From positions 38,711-102,710 of the forward strand of contig URCB01000001.1 of the NCBI GenBank assembly GCA_900546255.1: DNA of 64,000 bases, read 5' to 3'. Below the pieces are notes generated by a model that did not search any database, had not been told where the DNA came from, and was given only the letters and a program-made list of their open reading frames with translations. The DNA is from an uncultured Eubacteriales bacterium (GTDB lineage: Bacteria > Bacillota > Clostridia > Oscillospirales > Oscillospiraceae). This document shows positions 8,662 through 17,368 of this stretch, one piece after another. Position 1 is the first letter of the stretch, and every line of letters starts with the position of its first letter. The translations under genes and the position numbers were made by a program.

Positions 8662-9549
8662 TCACACCTTATCCGTGGACTTCTCACCGAAGATGCCGGT
8701 GGGCTTCACCACGAGGATGACGATCAGCAGGACGAAGGTGAAGGCGTCGGAGAACACCGTCCAACCCAAGCCCTTGATGATGTTTTCACAGATGCCGATG
8801 ATAAAGGCACCAATCACCGCGCCGGGGACCGAGCCGATCCCGCCGAACACCGCTGCCACGAACGCCTTCAGGCCAGGCATGGCACCGGAGGTGGGGATGA
8901 CGGAAGTGTAGTTGGTGAAGTAGAGCAGGGAGCCCACCGCTGCCAGCAGACAGCCGATGGCAAAGGTCATGCTGATCACGTTGTTGATCTTAATGCCCAT
9001 GAGCTCACTGGTCTCAAAGTCCCGGGAGACTGCGCGCATGGCCATGCCCGTCTTGGTCTTCTTAATCATCGTCACCAGGATGAGGACGAGGATCACGGTA
9101 AGAATGGGCGTGATGATGGTGACCATCTTCGTGCTGGCAGAGCCAATCTGCACCTGCTCAGACAGGAAGGGAATGGAGGGATAGATCTGGGGCAGACCGC
9201 CGGTAAAGTACAGGGCACAGTTCTGCAGCAGATAGGACACACCGATGGCGGAAATCATAACCGACATCCGGGGGGCCGAGCGCAATGGTTTGTAGGCTAC
9301 CTTCTCAATGATAACGCCCAAGATCACTGTCACCACAATCACAAGGATGATGGAGACATAGATGGGCAGAGAAGCGGTAGCGTAGACCATGATCAGGCCA
9401 GCCACCATGAACACGTCACCATGGGCAAAGTTGATCAGACGGAGAATTCCGTAGACCATGGTGTAGCCAATGGCAATCAGCGCATACTGCCCACCGACGG
9501 AAATACCGGAGAGCAAGTATGGCAAATTGTTGGACAAAAATTCAGACAT
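8662..9549 (-). CDS. livH: Branched-chain amino-acid ABC transporter permease LivH
   Basis: Integral membrane permease, 295 residues with about eight transmembrane segments. The family's coupling loop is visible as MAMRAVSRDFETSELMGI. The start ATG follows AGGAGAAGAG. The 224-nt gap to livK holds a strong hairpin, so livH and the later genes may be expressed at a lower level than the binding protein. Confidence 0.94.
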   Translation of the reverse strand: MSEFLSNNLPYLLSGISVGGQYALIAIGYTMVYGILRLINFAHGDVFMVAGLIMVYATASLPIYVSIILVIVVTVILGVIIEKVAYKPLRSAPRMSVMISAIGVSYLLQNCALYFTGGLPQIYPSIPFLSEQVQIGSASTKMVTIITPILTVILVLILVTMIKKTKTGMAMRAVSRDFETSELMGIKINNVISMTFAIGCLLAAVGSLLYFTNYTSVIPTSGAMPGLKAFVAAVFGGIGSVPGAVIGAFIIGICENIIKGLGWTVFSDAFTFVLLIVILVVKPTGIFGEKSTDKV

Positions 9550-9695
9550 ACAGTCTCTTCTCCTTCTCTCGTAGTTTGGGGAGCGCATCGATCTGGCCCC
9601 CCAGATGGGTTAGGGGGCGCTGGGGGGAGGGATCGATACGTTCCCGGGTGAAAAAGGGGACAGAAACGAAGATTCTGTCGAACCCAAGGGCGGAA

Positions 9696-9730
9696 GCGTG
9701 GCGGGGGCACGCAGTGTACCCCCGCCACGC
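9696..9730 (-). promoter_or_regulatory. Intercistronic hairpin between livK and livH
   Basis: A perfect 12-bp GC-rich stem (GCGTGGCGGGGG with its complement, 11-nt loop), no T tract. Hairpins of this kind after binding-protein genes usually protect the upstream message or reduce read-through. The rest of 9550-9773 shows no gene. Confidence 0.6.
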
Positions 9731-9773
9731 AGTTTACCCAATGAAAAACGGGGCTGTGGAGGATCTACAGGGA

Positions 9774-11009
9774 TCAAGCAGTCTCATCGGAGGAGACGCC
9801 GGCAACCGTCTGCACGGTGACGAATTTCCAAGCTCCCTTTTCGGTATCGGCCTGCTTGATGAAGGCGCTGTCGCGGATGGCATCGCCCTGTTCATCGAAG
9901 GCAATGTCACCGGTGACGCCGGTGTAGGTCACCTGGGGCAGCGCGGCCATCACAGCAGCGGGATCGGTGGAACCAGCCAGCTTCAGGGCTTCCAGAGCCA
10001 CGTAGTAAGCATCATAGCCCATGGCAGAGACGGCTGCGATGATGTCGTTGCCGCCGTTGTTGTTCAGGTTGTCAGAGTCGGATTTGATGAACTCTTTGAA
10101 GCCAGCCTCGAACTCGGTGTCGCCGCCCTCAGCATAGAAGGTGGAGACATAGACATCCATGTCCTTACCCTGGGCAGCGGCCAGCACCATGTTGGAGTCC
10201 CAAGTGTCGGGGCCCAGCAGGGGGACGTTCACGCCCTGGGAGTAAGCCTGTTCCACAATCAGCTGTGCATAGCTGATGGAGGTGGGGGCGAAGATGACGT
10301 CAGCGCCCTCGTTCTTGGCGGTGGTCATGTAGGAAGTGAAGTCAGAGTTGTTCTTGGGGAAGGACTCCTGGATGCAGGTCATGCCCAGCTCTTCCGCGGC
10401 CTGCTTGAAGTAGTTCATCAGACCCTGGTCATAGTCGTTGCCCAGCTGGCCCAGGCAGTAGACGGTGTCAGCACCCAGCTCGTCGTGGGCGAAGTTGGCC
10501 AGAACGGTGCCCTGGAAGGGATCCAGGAAGCAGATACGGAAGTAGTGGTCGTTACCCTCGGTGATCTGGGGGTTGGTGCAGGTCACGCCCATGGCAGGCA
10601 CACCGGCTTCTCCGAAGGTATCAGAGGCAGCGATGGACACGCCGGAGCCGTAGGAACCCAGGACAATGGACACGTTCTGGGAGATCAGCTGGCTGGCAGC
10701 AGAGACGGCCTTGTCGTTGGAGGACTCGTTATCCACCACGCTCAGCTCAACCTTATAGGTTTTGTCGCCGATGGTCACCTCAGGGGTGATGGAGTTGGCA
10801 TACTGCATGCCCAGATACTCCTGCTTGCCGCCGGCGCCATTGTCACCGGTGAGGGGCTCAAAGACGCCGATGACCACGGTGTCCCCGTCCGCAGTGGCGG
10901 TGGTTCCGCTGGTGTCGCCGGTGCCGCTGTCCGCTGCGGGGGTTCCGCAGGCGCACAGACCTGCAGCCATACAGCCGGCCAGCAGGAGTGCAAGAATCTT
11001 CTTTTTCAT
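9774..11009 (-). CDS. livK: Branched-chain amino-acid ABC transporter substrate-binding lipoprotein LivK
   Basis: Extracellular periplasmic-binding-protein type I, 411 residues, tethered as a lipoprotein. Residues 1-20 are a signal peptide ending in LCAC, with C21 lipidated, then a Ser/Thr/Gly linker. The mature part begins VVIGVFEPLTGDNGAGG, typical of Leu/Ile/Val-binding proteins, with the conserved N-lobe GSYGSGVSIAASD and DYDQGLMNYF. The true ligand could be another amino acid or a short-chain amide. It is the first gene of the operon, with AAAAGGAGG before the ATG. Confidence 0.93.
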   Translation of the reverse strand: MKKKILALLLAGCMAAGLCACGTPAADSGTGDTSGTTATADGDTVVIGVFEPLTGDNGAGGKQEYLGMQYANSITPEVTIGDKTYKVELSVVDNESSNDKAVSAASQLISQNVSIVLGSYGSGVSIAASDTFGEAGVPAMGVTCTNPQITEGNDHYFRICFLDPFQGTVLANFAHDELGADTVYCLGQLGNDYDQGLMNYFKQAAEELGMTCIQESFPKNNSDFTSYMTTAKNEGADVIFAPTSISYAQLIVEQAYSQGVNVPLLGPDTWDSNMVLAAAQGKDMDVYVSTFYAEGGDTEFEAGFKEFIKSDSDNLNNNGGNDIIAAVSAMGYDAYYVALEALKLAGSTDPAAVMAALPQVTYTGVTGDIAFDEQGDAIRDSAFIKQADTEKGAWKFVTVQTVAGVSSDETA

Positions 11010-11030
11010 AATGTTACCTCCTTTTGATTC

Positions 11031-11073
11031 GCCGGATGTGTCCTTCCATTGTGGACGTATGTGCGCATCCGGC
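11031..11073 (-). promoter_or_regulatory. Hairpin in the 5' leader of the liv operon
   Basis: GCCGGATG and CATCCGGC pair perfectly across a 27-nt interval, with a nested GTCC/GGAC. The structure begins a few nt after the predicted start point and ends 21 nt before the livK start codon. Confidence 0.4.
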
Positions 11074-11084
11074 ATTGTCCTTAT

Positions 11085-11113
11085 AGTTTACACGAAACCA
11101 CTGCATTTTGCAA
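11085..11113 (-). promoter_or_regulatory. liv operon promoter
   Basis: TTGCAA and TAAACT separated by 17 nt on the minus strand. Confidence 0.6.
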
Positions 11114-11175
11114 CATATTTTTTCGTATTTCATAGATGGCAGGATATTTTTATTTCTTATGCTTTCCCGGTCCCC

Positions 11176-13932
11176 TTAACCTTCCATTTGAATGGTACTG
11201 CTGCCGCCTCGGTTTTTTCGGATGACAATCTGCCGGTCTATGCGGTGTTTCAGCGCAGCAACGTGGGAGATGATTCCCACCAATTTGTTGCCTTCTGTCA
11301 AGCTGCTCAAGGTCTCCACGGCCTGCTCCAAGGCCTCTTCATCTAGGGAACCGAAGCCTTCGTCCACAAAGAGGGCGTCCAGCTGGAGTCCACCGGCGGC
11401 AGCCTGCATCTCGTCCGCCAGCCCCAGGGCCAGCGCCAAGGAGGCCTGAAAGGACTCTCCGCCAGAGAGGGTTTTTACACTGCGCTGTCCCCCCTCGTAA
11501 TGGTCCACCACATCCAACTCCAACCCGCTGCGGGTGCGCTGGTCCTGGGCTTGACGGCGGCGGATCAGCTCATACCGTCCTCCCGTCATCGCCATGAGGC
11601 GTACATTGGCCCGGGCCAGAATGCGGTCAAACCAAGTCATTTGGACATAGGTTTCCAGGGTCACTTTGTCTTTCCCTGGCACGGCCCCGTTGGCAGTATG
11701 GGACAGGGCCCGGACCCATACCCACTGTTGCTGCACCTCCTGCCGCTCTTGCTCCAAACCGGTTAAGGCTTCCCAGGCCCGTTGGTTGTTGGTGTGTCGG
11801 GCCAAAAGGGTTTCAGTCTCTGTGCGAACCTGCTCCAGATCACCTCGAAGGGCTTGGGATTGTACGATGAGACGGGGCAAGTCCTCTTGGGGCATTTGCG
11901 CCAGCTGATCGGCCAGGGCCTTTGCCCGGGCGGTGGTTTCCGCCTTTTGCCGCCGGCAGGTTTCATAGGCTTCCCTGGCAGAGGCAACGGCCTGCTCCCC
12001 TTCCGCTTTTTGGCGGCGGCAGGCGGCAAGGGCTGCCTCTGCTTCGGTCCGGGTCGCAAAGGTTAGACGCGCTTCCTGGGCGCGAAGCTGCTCTTCCCGG
12101 GCGGCCAGCCGGCTGTTCAGGGCTGCGATCTCCCGCTCTGCCTGCAGAACGGTTTCCCGAACCCTTTGAAGGGCTTGGGTCACCACGGGAAGACGGGTGT
12201 GTGCCAAGGTCTTCTGTTCCTGCTTGTGCCCCAAGGCGGCACGGGCTGCCTCCAGGTCTTTCTCCTCTGCTTCCAGGGCCTGACGGACCGCTGCCAGACC
12301 AGCAGGCAGCGCCTCCCCTGGTTCCTCCCCGAAGAGTGCCATACTCTGGGTGGCCAATCCTTCCTGTGCTGCTATGTACCGGGCCCGGACTTGCCCTGCA
12401 TAGTCGCTGGCCTGGTGGGCAGCATTTTCGGCCGCTTCCGTGGCGGTGCGTTGGCGGTCTAACGCCTCCCGGGTGGGGACCTCCTTCCTCGCCTGGGCTG
12501 GTTCGGGGTGATGGAGAGAACCGCAAACCGGACAAGGCGCCCCCTCCTGGAGAAACCCCGCTAGGTAACCCGCCTGGCCGTCCAGAAACGCCCGCTCCAT
12601 CTGGCTGTACGCCAGCCGAAGATGCTGGGCTTGCTCCACCGCTTGCAGGTAGTCCTGTTGCGCCGCTGCCATGCTGTTCTGCAACGCAGTACAGTGGTTC
12701 CACTGGGTTTCCCACTGGTCCAAGGCAGCTTTCTGGCCGGACAGCTCCCGGGCTTGCCCATCCAGAAGCTGGCTTTGCTGCTCCAAACCCTCTAACTGTG
12801 CCAAGGTATCTCGCAGCGCCGCCTCCTCCTGGCTTGTTTCTGCAGCGGTCTGTTCCCCCTCGGCCTTTTGCTGAACCAGTTGGGCAAGGCGGCGTTGATC
12901 CTGCGCCTGCTCCTGCCGCAGTTGGTCGCAGGCCGCATAGTCCGGCAGTTCCTGTTCCCTGGTGGCAATCTCGACCGCCAAGGCCCGGTTTGCCTCCTCC
13001 AGCGGCTGCACCGCCTCCCAATGAGTCTGGGCTGCTTGCAGGGCCGGTCCCAGACCCGCCAGCTGCTTCTGGGTGGTCTCCCACTCCCGGTGGAGTGCTT
13101 CTCTGCTCTCCCCTTGCCCAATCCGCCGGTCCAGGGCTTCCCCCTCCCGTTGTAGGGCTTCCTGCCGGGTCCGGAGCTGTGCAAGGGTTTCCGTCTCCCT
13201 GTGGAGCAGTCCCTCCAAGCAGGGAAGGATGGCGCCTTCCTCTCCCTGCAATGCTTCTTCCCAATCTGCCTGCGCCTCCGCCCCCGGCTGCACGCTTTGC
13301 CGGTGCTGGTCGATGGCCAGAGAAAGCTTTTCATAGGCCCCCTTCCACTGGGCGGCCTCTCGCCGGAGGGCCTCCTGAAGCTGCTGATAGGGCCCGGTAT
13401 GAAAAATCTCCCGGAAGATTTTGCTCCGCTCCTCTGTTTTCGCCAAGAGCAGCTGGAGAAACTCCCCTTGCGCCAACATGGCCACCCGGGAAAATTGGGT
13501 TCGGTCCAGCCCCACAATCCCCTCTATGGCCTTGGTCACCTCCCGGGTTCCTGTGACGGGGGGCCGGCCATCGGGGTAGGTCAACTGGGCATCCGCCTTT
13601 TCTGTGACCCACTTGTCCCCCCGTTTGGCTGGGCGGAGGTACTCCGGGTTGCGATGAACCACATAGTCTGCCTGTTGGCAGCGGAAGGTGAGTTCCACAT
13701 AGGTCGGTGTGTCCTTGGAAGCATAGGTGCTGCGGAGCATGGCAGCTTCCCGGTAGGGTCCGCTGGCCTCGCCATAGAGGGCAAAGGTAATGCCGTCAAA
13801 CAGGGAGGTCTTCCCCGCTCCGGTTTCGCCGGTGATAAGGTACAGACCTCGGTCCCCCAACCGAGCAAAGTCCACCGTCACCGTTTCAGCATAAGGGCCG
13901 AAGGCGGACAGCGTTAACGTCAATGGTCTCAT
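11176..13932 (-). CDS. sbcC: Exonuclease SbcC (SMC-like ATPase)
   Basis: ATPase subunit of the SbcCD (Rad50-Mre11) nuclease, which opens hairpins and processes DNA ends. The 918 residues comprise an N-terminal ATPase half with Walker A GETGAGKTS near residue 38, two long Gln/Glu/Ala-rich coiled coils, a zinc hook CPVCGSLHH at the centre, and a C-terminal half with the signature SGGESFQASLALALG and Walker B LDALFVDEGFGSLD. The first ATG after GGAGGG was used. It overlaps sbcD by 4 bp (ATGA), so the subunits are co-translated. No clear terminator was seen in the 90 nt before the liv promoter. Confidence 0.95.
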   Translation of the reverse strand: MRPLTLTLSAFGPYAETVTVDFARLGDRGLYLITGETGAGKTSLFDGITFALYGEASGPYREAAMLRSTYASKDTPTYVELTFRCQQADYVVHRNPEYLRPAKRGDKWVTEKADAQLTYPDGRPPVTGTREVTKAIEGIVGLDRTQFSRVAMLAQGEFLQLLLAKTEERSKIFREIFHTGPYQQLQEALRREAAQWKGAYEKLSLAIDQHRQSVQPGAEAQADWEEALQGEEGAILPCLEGLLHRETETLAQLRTRQEALQREGEALDRRIGQGESREALHREWETTQKQLAGLGPALQAAQTHWEAVQPLEEANRALAVEIATREQELPDYAACDQLRQEQAQDQRRLAQLVQQKAEGEQTAAETSQEEAALRDTLAQLEGLEQQSQLLDGQARELSGQKAALDQWETQWNHCTALQNSMAAAQQDYLQAVEQAQHLRLAYSQMERAFLDGQAGYLAGFLQEGAPCPVCGSLHHPEPAQARKEVPTREALDRQRTATEAAENAAHQASDYAGQVRARYIAAQEGLATQSMALFGEEPGEALPAGLAAVRQALEAEEKDLEAARAALGHKQEQKTLAHTRLPVVTQALQRVRETVLQAEREIAALNSRLAAREEQLRAQEARLTFATRTEAEAALAACRRQKAEGEQAVASAREAYETCRRQKAETTARAKALADQLAQMPQEDLPRLIVQSQALRGDLEQVRTETETLLARHTNNQRAWEALTGLEQERQEVQQQWVWVRALSHTANGAVPGKDKVTLETYVQMTWFDRILARANVRLMAMTGGRYELIRRRQAQDQRTRSGLELDVVDHYEGGQRSVKTLSGGESFQASLALALGLADEMQAAAGGLQLDALFVDEGFGSLDEEALEQAVETLSSLTEGNKLVGIISHVAALKHRIDRQIVIRKNRGGSSTIQMEG

Positions 13933-15065
13933 TGCGTACCCTCCCAAATGGTTTCCATCAGCTGCCGTACCAAGGCCTCCTGCTGGGGCGCCATAGGCTG
14001 GTTGTTTTGGAGCTGATAAAAGTCCTGGAACAGCTCCAACGGGGTCTTTTCCTCGGGGCGTTCTGCGCCGGTGACTTCTGCCACGCCCTGCGTGCGGCGG
14101 TTATCGTAGGACAGCTTCATGAGGTTGGGATAAATCGTACGGAGTTTTCCCATCGCTTCGGGGACATCCTCCTCGTCGGTGAGAATGACATGGAGGTAGT
14201 CCTCCCGGTTGGTTCCCTGGTAAAAGGGTTTCGCGGTCACTTCTTCATAGGTCCCTCGGATCTCCCGCAGGTCCCGGCACGGGGTCAGAGGAAGGGTCTG
14301 TATCTCCACCTGCCCCTTCTCTTTCAAGGTGACCAAGGTGACCGACTTCTCATGCCCACACTCGGAGAAGGAATATTTCAGCGGGCTGCCGCTGTACCGC
14401 AGGGTGGGCCTTCCCACACTTTGGGGGCCATGGAGATGCCCCAAAGCCACATAGTCAAACGCGGCAAACAGAGGGGCCGGAATTTGATCCACGCCCCCCA
14501 CAGACCGCTCCTCCGATTCACAGGTCACCCCGCCTGTGACAAACTGGTGGGCCAAAAGAACGTTTCTCCGAGTCTTGTCCACCGCCCATTGCCCCAGCGC
14601 GTAGGACACCGCCTCTTCGTAGGAGGCAATGTCTGCCTCGGGGTTCCAATGGCGGACCAGGGCCGGCTTCAGGTACGGCAGGGCGTAAATGGCGACATCC
14701 CCATACTCGTCCTGGAGGAGAAACGGAGGCTGGGGCCCTTGATACTGGGCCGTCAGATGAATGCCCTCCCCTGCCAGGAGCCGGGTGGCAAAGGCCAACC
14801 GTTCCGGACTGTCATGGTTTCCAGAGATGGCAAAAACAGGAATCCCTCCGCCGGATAGCCGAGTGAGGAACCCGTCCAAAAGGGTCACTGCCTCGGCAGG
14901 CGGAACGGGCTTATCGTACAAATCCCCCGCCAGAAGAACGGCATCGACCTTCTCTTCCTCTGCCAGATCGACAATTTGCGTCAAAATAACCCGCTGATCT
15001 TCCAGCATGGAGAAGCCATTGACCCGCTTCCCCAGGTGAAGGTCAGAGAGATGGAGCAATTTCAT
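13929..15065 (-). CDS. sbcD: Exonuclease subunit SbcD (Mre11-like)
   Basis: Metallophosphoesterase nuclease of SbcCD, 378 residues. Metal-binding motifs are present in order: LSDLHLGK at the N terminus, AGDLYD, SGNHDSPERL and GHLHGPQ. The C-terminal 120 residues form the capping/SbcC-binding region. The start follows AGGAGG by 8 nt. It is the first gene of sbcDC, which begins after the ridA terminator. Confidence 0.95.
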   Translation of the reverse strand: MKLLHLSDLHLGKRVNGFSMLEDQRVILTQIVDLAEEEKVDAVLLAGDLYDKPVPPAEAVTLLDGFLTRLSGGGIPVFAISGNHDSPERLAFATRLLAGEGIHLTAQYQGPQPPFLLQDEYGDVAIYALPYLKPALVRHWNPEADIASYEEAVSYALGQWAVDKTRRNVLLAHQFVTGGVTCESEERSVGGVDQIPAPLFAAFDYVALGHLHGPQSVGRPTLRYSGSPLKYSFSECGHEKSVTLVTLKEKGQVEIQTLPLTPCRDLREIRGTYEEVTAKPFYQGTNREDYLHVILTDEEDVPEAMGKLRTIYPNLMKLSYDNRRTQGVAEVTGAERPEEKTPLELFQDFYQLQNNQPMAPQQEALVRQLMETIWEGTQ

Positions 15066-15093
15066 CGCCAGTGCCTCCTTTTCACAAGAACAT

Positions 15094-15134
15094 AAAAACG
15101 AGGCCAAGTCGCCTGGTTGGGAGACTTGACCTCG
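15094..15134 (-). terminator. Terminator of ridA
   Basis: A 12-bp stem with one G-T pair (CGAGGTCAAGTC/GACTTGGCCTCG) followed by TTTTT on the minus strand. Confidence 0.8.
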
Positions 15135-15159
15135 CTTGGATTATGGGGAGAAACACCCG

Positions 15160-15534
15160 TTACCGGGTGGCGATGACCTCGATCTCCACCAAGGCATCCT
15201 TGGGCAGGCGGGCCACGGCAAAGCAGGAGCGGGCAGGCTTATGATCCCCGAAATACTGGGCATAAATCTCGTTGAAGAGGGAGAAATCCTCCATATTGGA
15301 CAGGTAGCAGGTGGTCTTCACCACGTCCTTCAACGTGAGGTTGGCAGACTTCAGGATAGAAATGATGTTCTCCAAGGCCTGGACGGTCTGAGCAGCCAGA
15401 CTGTGCGCCATAGCGCCAGTGTCAGGGATGAGGCCCAGCTGACCGGAGAGGAAGATCAGCCCATTGGCTTCGATGGCCTGGGAATAGGGGCCGATGGCCT
15501 CAGGGGCCTTCTCAGTGTGCAGAATTTCCATCAT
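15160..15534 (-). CDS. ridA: RidA-family enamine/imine deaminase
   Basis: Cytoplasmic trimeric deaminase that clears reactive 2-aminoacrylate and other imines made by PLP enzymes. The 124 residues are the family's full length: IGPYSQAI near residue 14, SGQLGL, VVKTTCYL, and the active-site Arg in KPARSCFAVARLP. Two adjacent ATGs (15534 or 15531) are possible, with AAAGGA upstream. It is divergent from proC. Confidence 0.95.
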   Translation of the reverse strand: MMEILHTEKAPEAIGPYSQAIEANGLIFLSGQLGLIPDTGAMAHSLAAQTVQALENIISILKSANLTLKDVVKTTCYLSNMEDFSLFNEIYAQYFGDHKPARSCFAVARLPKDALVEIEVIATR

Positions 15535-15632
15535 AGTGAACGCGTCCTTTCTTTCTGATATCCATATTTTGCCGCGTCCTGAGGCCGCGCTCAGGACCCG
15601 TTTGTGTACTATGCCGTCTTATATTCCCTTAA

Positions 15633-15661
15633 ATTTTACCCTACCTTTTCTTATGACGCAA
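15633..15661 (-). promoter_or_regulatory. ridA promoter
   Basis: TTGCGT and TAAAAT with 17-nt spacing on the minus strand, in the 361-nt divergent region between ridA and proC. That region is pyrimidine-rich on the plus strand and shows no gene. Confidence 0.6.
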
Positions 15662-15778
15662 GTACCTTTGTCTTTCCCAGAAAAACCTTGGCGAGAGATA
15701 CAAAAACGTTCCGTTCTTCTCCCCTCCCCTTTTTCCAATTCTGACAAGAAATTTTCCGCTCCCAACACTCCCTCTCCC

Positions 15779-15807
15779 TTGCCTGCCTTGTTGCCCTATG
15801 CTAGAAT
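15779..15807 (+). promoter_or_regulatory. proC promoter
   Basis: TTGCCT and TAGAAT with 17-nt spacing, about 85 nt before the proC ribosome-binding site. Confidence 0.6.
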
Positions 15808-15895
15808 AGAAACAATCCCTTCCCGATTGCGCCCGGCGGATCTCCAGATCCGCGGCCCGAGGGAAGCCCATCGACCAAAGACAGGAGTGATTACC

Positions 15896-16696
15896 ATGGA
15901 ATATACCTTTGGCCTCATCGGCAGCGGCAACATGGGGGGCGCCATCGCCCATGCCGTGAGTCAGACCACAAAAGCCGGTATTCTCGCGGACCACAACCCG
16001 CAGCGGGCCCAGAGCCTGGCAGAGGAGCTGGGTTTTGCCCACGGCACCAACGAAGTGGTCGCCCAAAACAGCCAGTACCTCTTTCTCGGCGTAAAGCCCC
16101 ATTTGATGGGGGGAATGCTGGCAGGCATCCAGCCCGTCCTGGCTGCCCGTCAGGATTCGTTCGTGCTGGTCACCATGGCAGCTGGTCTGGCCATTGAACA
16201 GATCCAGCGCATGGCCGGGGGCCCTTATCCCGTCATTCGCATCATGCCCAACACCCCAGTGGCTGTGGGGCAGGGGGTAGTGTTGTATCACGCCAGTGAG
16301 CAGGTCAGCCAGGAGCAGGTGGACAAGTTCCTCCAGCTCATGGAAAAGGCAGGTGGCCTCTATCCTCTGGAAGAATCCCTGATGGACGTGGGGGCCGCCG
16401 TCTCCGGCTGTGGTCCTGCCTATGCCTACTTGGTACTAGACGCCATGGCCGATGGAGGGGTGGCCTGCGGCTTGCCCCGCGCCGATGCGGTGCGCTTTGC
16501 CGCGCAAACCCTTCTGGGGGCAGCCCAGATGGTGCTGACCACCGGCAAGCACCCAGACCAGCTTAAAAATGAGGTGTGCAGCCCCGGCGGCAGCACCATC
16601 CAAGGGGTGCGCACCTTAGAGCAGAGGGCTGTCCGTGCCGCGATGATGGATGCTGTCATCACGGCTTGCGACAAAAACGCAGCCCTTGGCAAGTAA
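15896..16696 (+). CDS. proC: Pyrroline-5-carboxylate reductase
   Basis: Last step of proline synthesis: NAD(P)H-dependent reduction of pyrroline-5-carboxylate. The 266 residues start with the Rossmann motif GSGNMGGAIA. They carry MPNTPVAVGQG in the middle and the ProC signature around SGCGPAYAYL and SPGGSTIQGV. The ATG is preceded by AGGAG with 8-nt spacing. The frame is open further upstream, across the promoter, so a longer protein is unlikely. Confidence 0.96.
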   Translation: MEYTFGLIGSGNMGGAIAHAVSQTTKAGILADHNPQRAQSLAEELGFAHGTNEVVAQNSQYLFLGVKPHLMGGMLAGIQPVLAARQDSFVLVTMAAGLAIEQIQRMAGGPYPVIRIMPNTPVAVGQGVVLYHASEQVSQEQVDKFLQLMEKAGGLYPLEESLMDVGAAVSGCGPAYAYLVLDAMADGGVACGLPRADAVRFAAQTLLGAAQMVLTTGKHPDQLKNEVCSPGGSTIQGVRTLEQRAVRAAMMDAVITACDKNAALGK

Positions 16697-16722
16697 AACT
16701 CCTTGTCAGACCATTTTTTGAG

Positions 16723-16761
16723 AAAAAACGCACCGTGCCATCACGTCACGGTGCGTTTTTT
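16723..16761. terminator. Bidirectional terminator between proC and the PAP2 gene
   Basis: A 15-bp perfect stem (AAAAAACGCACCGTG and complement). The 3' arm encodes the last residues of the convergent PAP2 gene, whose stop codon lies in the loop. Confidence 0.85.
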
Positions 16762-17328
16762 CGTCTTTGGTGGGTCCGGGGGTGTTTCCGGCCAGTGGGG
16801 GGAGATCCATTTCTGCCAGAGGGTGGCCGCCAGCCACCCGCAAAACACTCCAGTCGCCACACCACCCAACACGTCGGTCAGGAAGTGCAGGTAAAGGTAC
16901 ATCCGGGAAAATCCAATGCCCCCTGCCAGGGCCAAGGCAGGCCACCGCCCCTTCCAGCGATTGAGGAAGAGAACTGTCACCGCAGCGAAGGAGGCCGAGG
17001 TATGTCCCGAGGGGAAGGAGGGGTCCTGGGGTTCGGGCACCAAGAGCTGGACCATCTGATTCAAATCAAAGGGACGAACCCGATCCACCGCATTTTTTAG
17101 CAGGAGGTTACAAAGTACCAGGCTCAGGAGCAAAGCAATCAACACCTGTAAGCCGGTGCCCCGTTTGCCCCGCTGAAGCAGCAAGATGGCCACTGCCAAC
17201 GCGATCCAGATGAGCCCGCCGTTGCCCAGGCTTGTGAGCACGGGCATCACTTCATCCCAAAACTCATTGTGGCAGTTGGTTTGAATCCAGTTGAGGATTC
17301 CCAATTCCGCCACAGACAGTGACGCCAT
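16741..17328 (-). CDS. PAP2-family membrane phosphatase
   Basis: Integral membrane phosphatase, 195 residues with about five or six transmembrane segments, probably acting on undecaprenyl pyrophosphate or a phosphatidate-type lipid. The three catalytic motifs are complete: KNAVDRVRP (K78-P86), PSGH (His109) and SR-x5-H-x3-D (R142, H148, D152). The start has GGGAGG upstream. Whether it is a BcrC-type enzyme cannot be told from sequence alone. Confidence 0.88.
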   Translation of the reverse strand: MASLSVAELGILNWIQTNCHNEFWDEVMPVLTSLGNGGLIWIALAVAILLLQRGKRGTGLQVLIALLLSLVLCNLLLKNAVDRVRPFDLNQMVQLLVPEPQDPSFPSGHTSASFAAVTVLFLNRWKGRWPALALAGGIGFSRMYLYLHFLTDVLGGVATGVFCGWLAATLWQKWISPHWPETPPDPPKTKKRTVT

Positions 17329-17368
17329 GCCACCGCCTCCCTTCTATCGATGGAGTTGCGGTGCTATT

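Noticed and set aside
11922..13556. Long plus-strand open frame opposite sbcC, rich in Pro and Arg
   Set aside because: It is an antisense shadow of the Gln/Ala-rich coiled coil; composition is not protein-like and there is no start signal.
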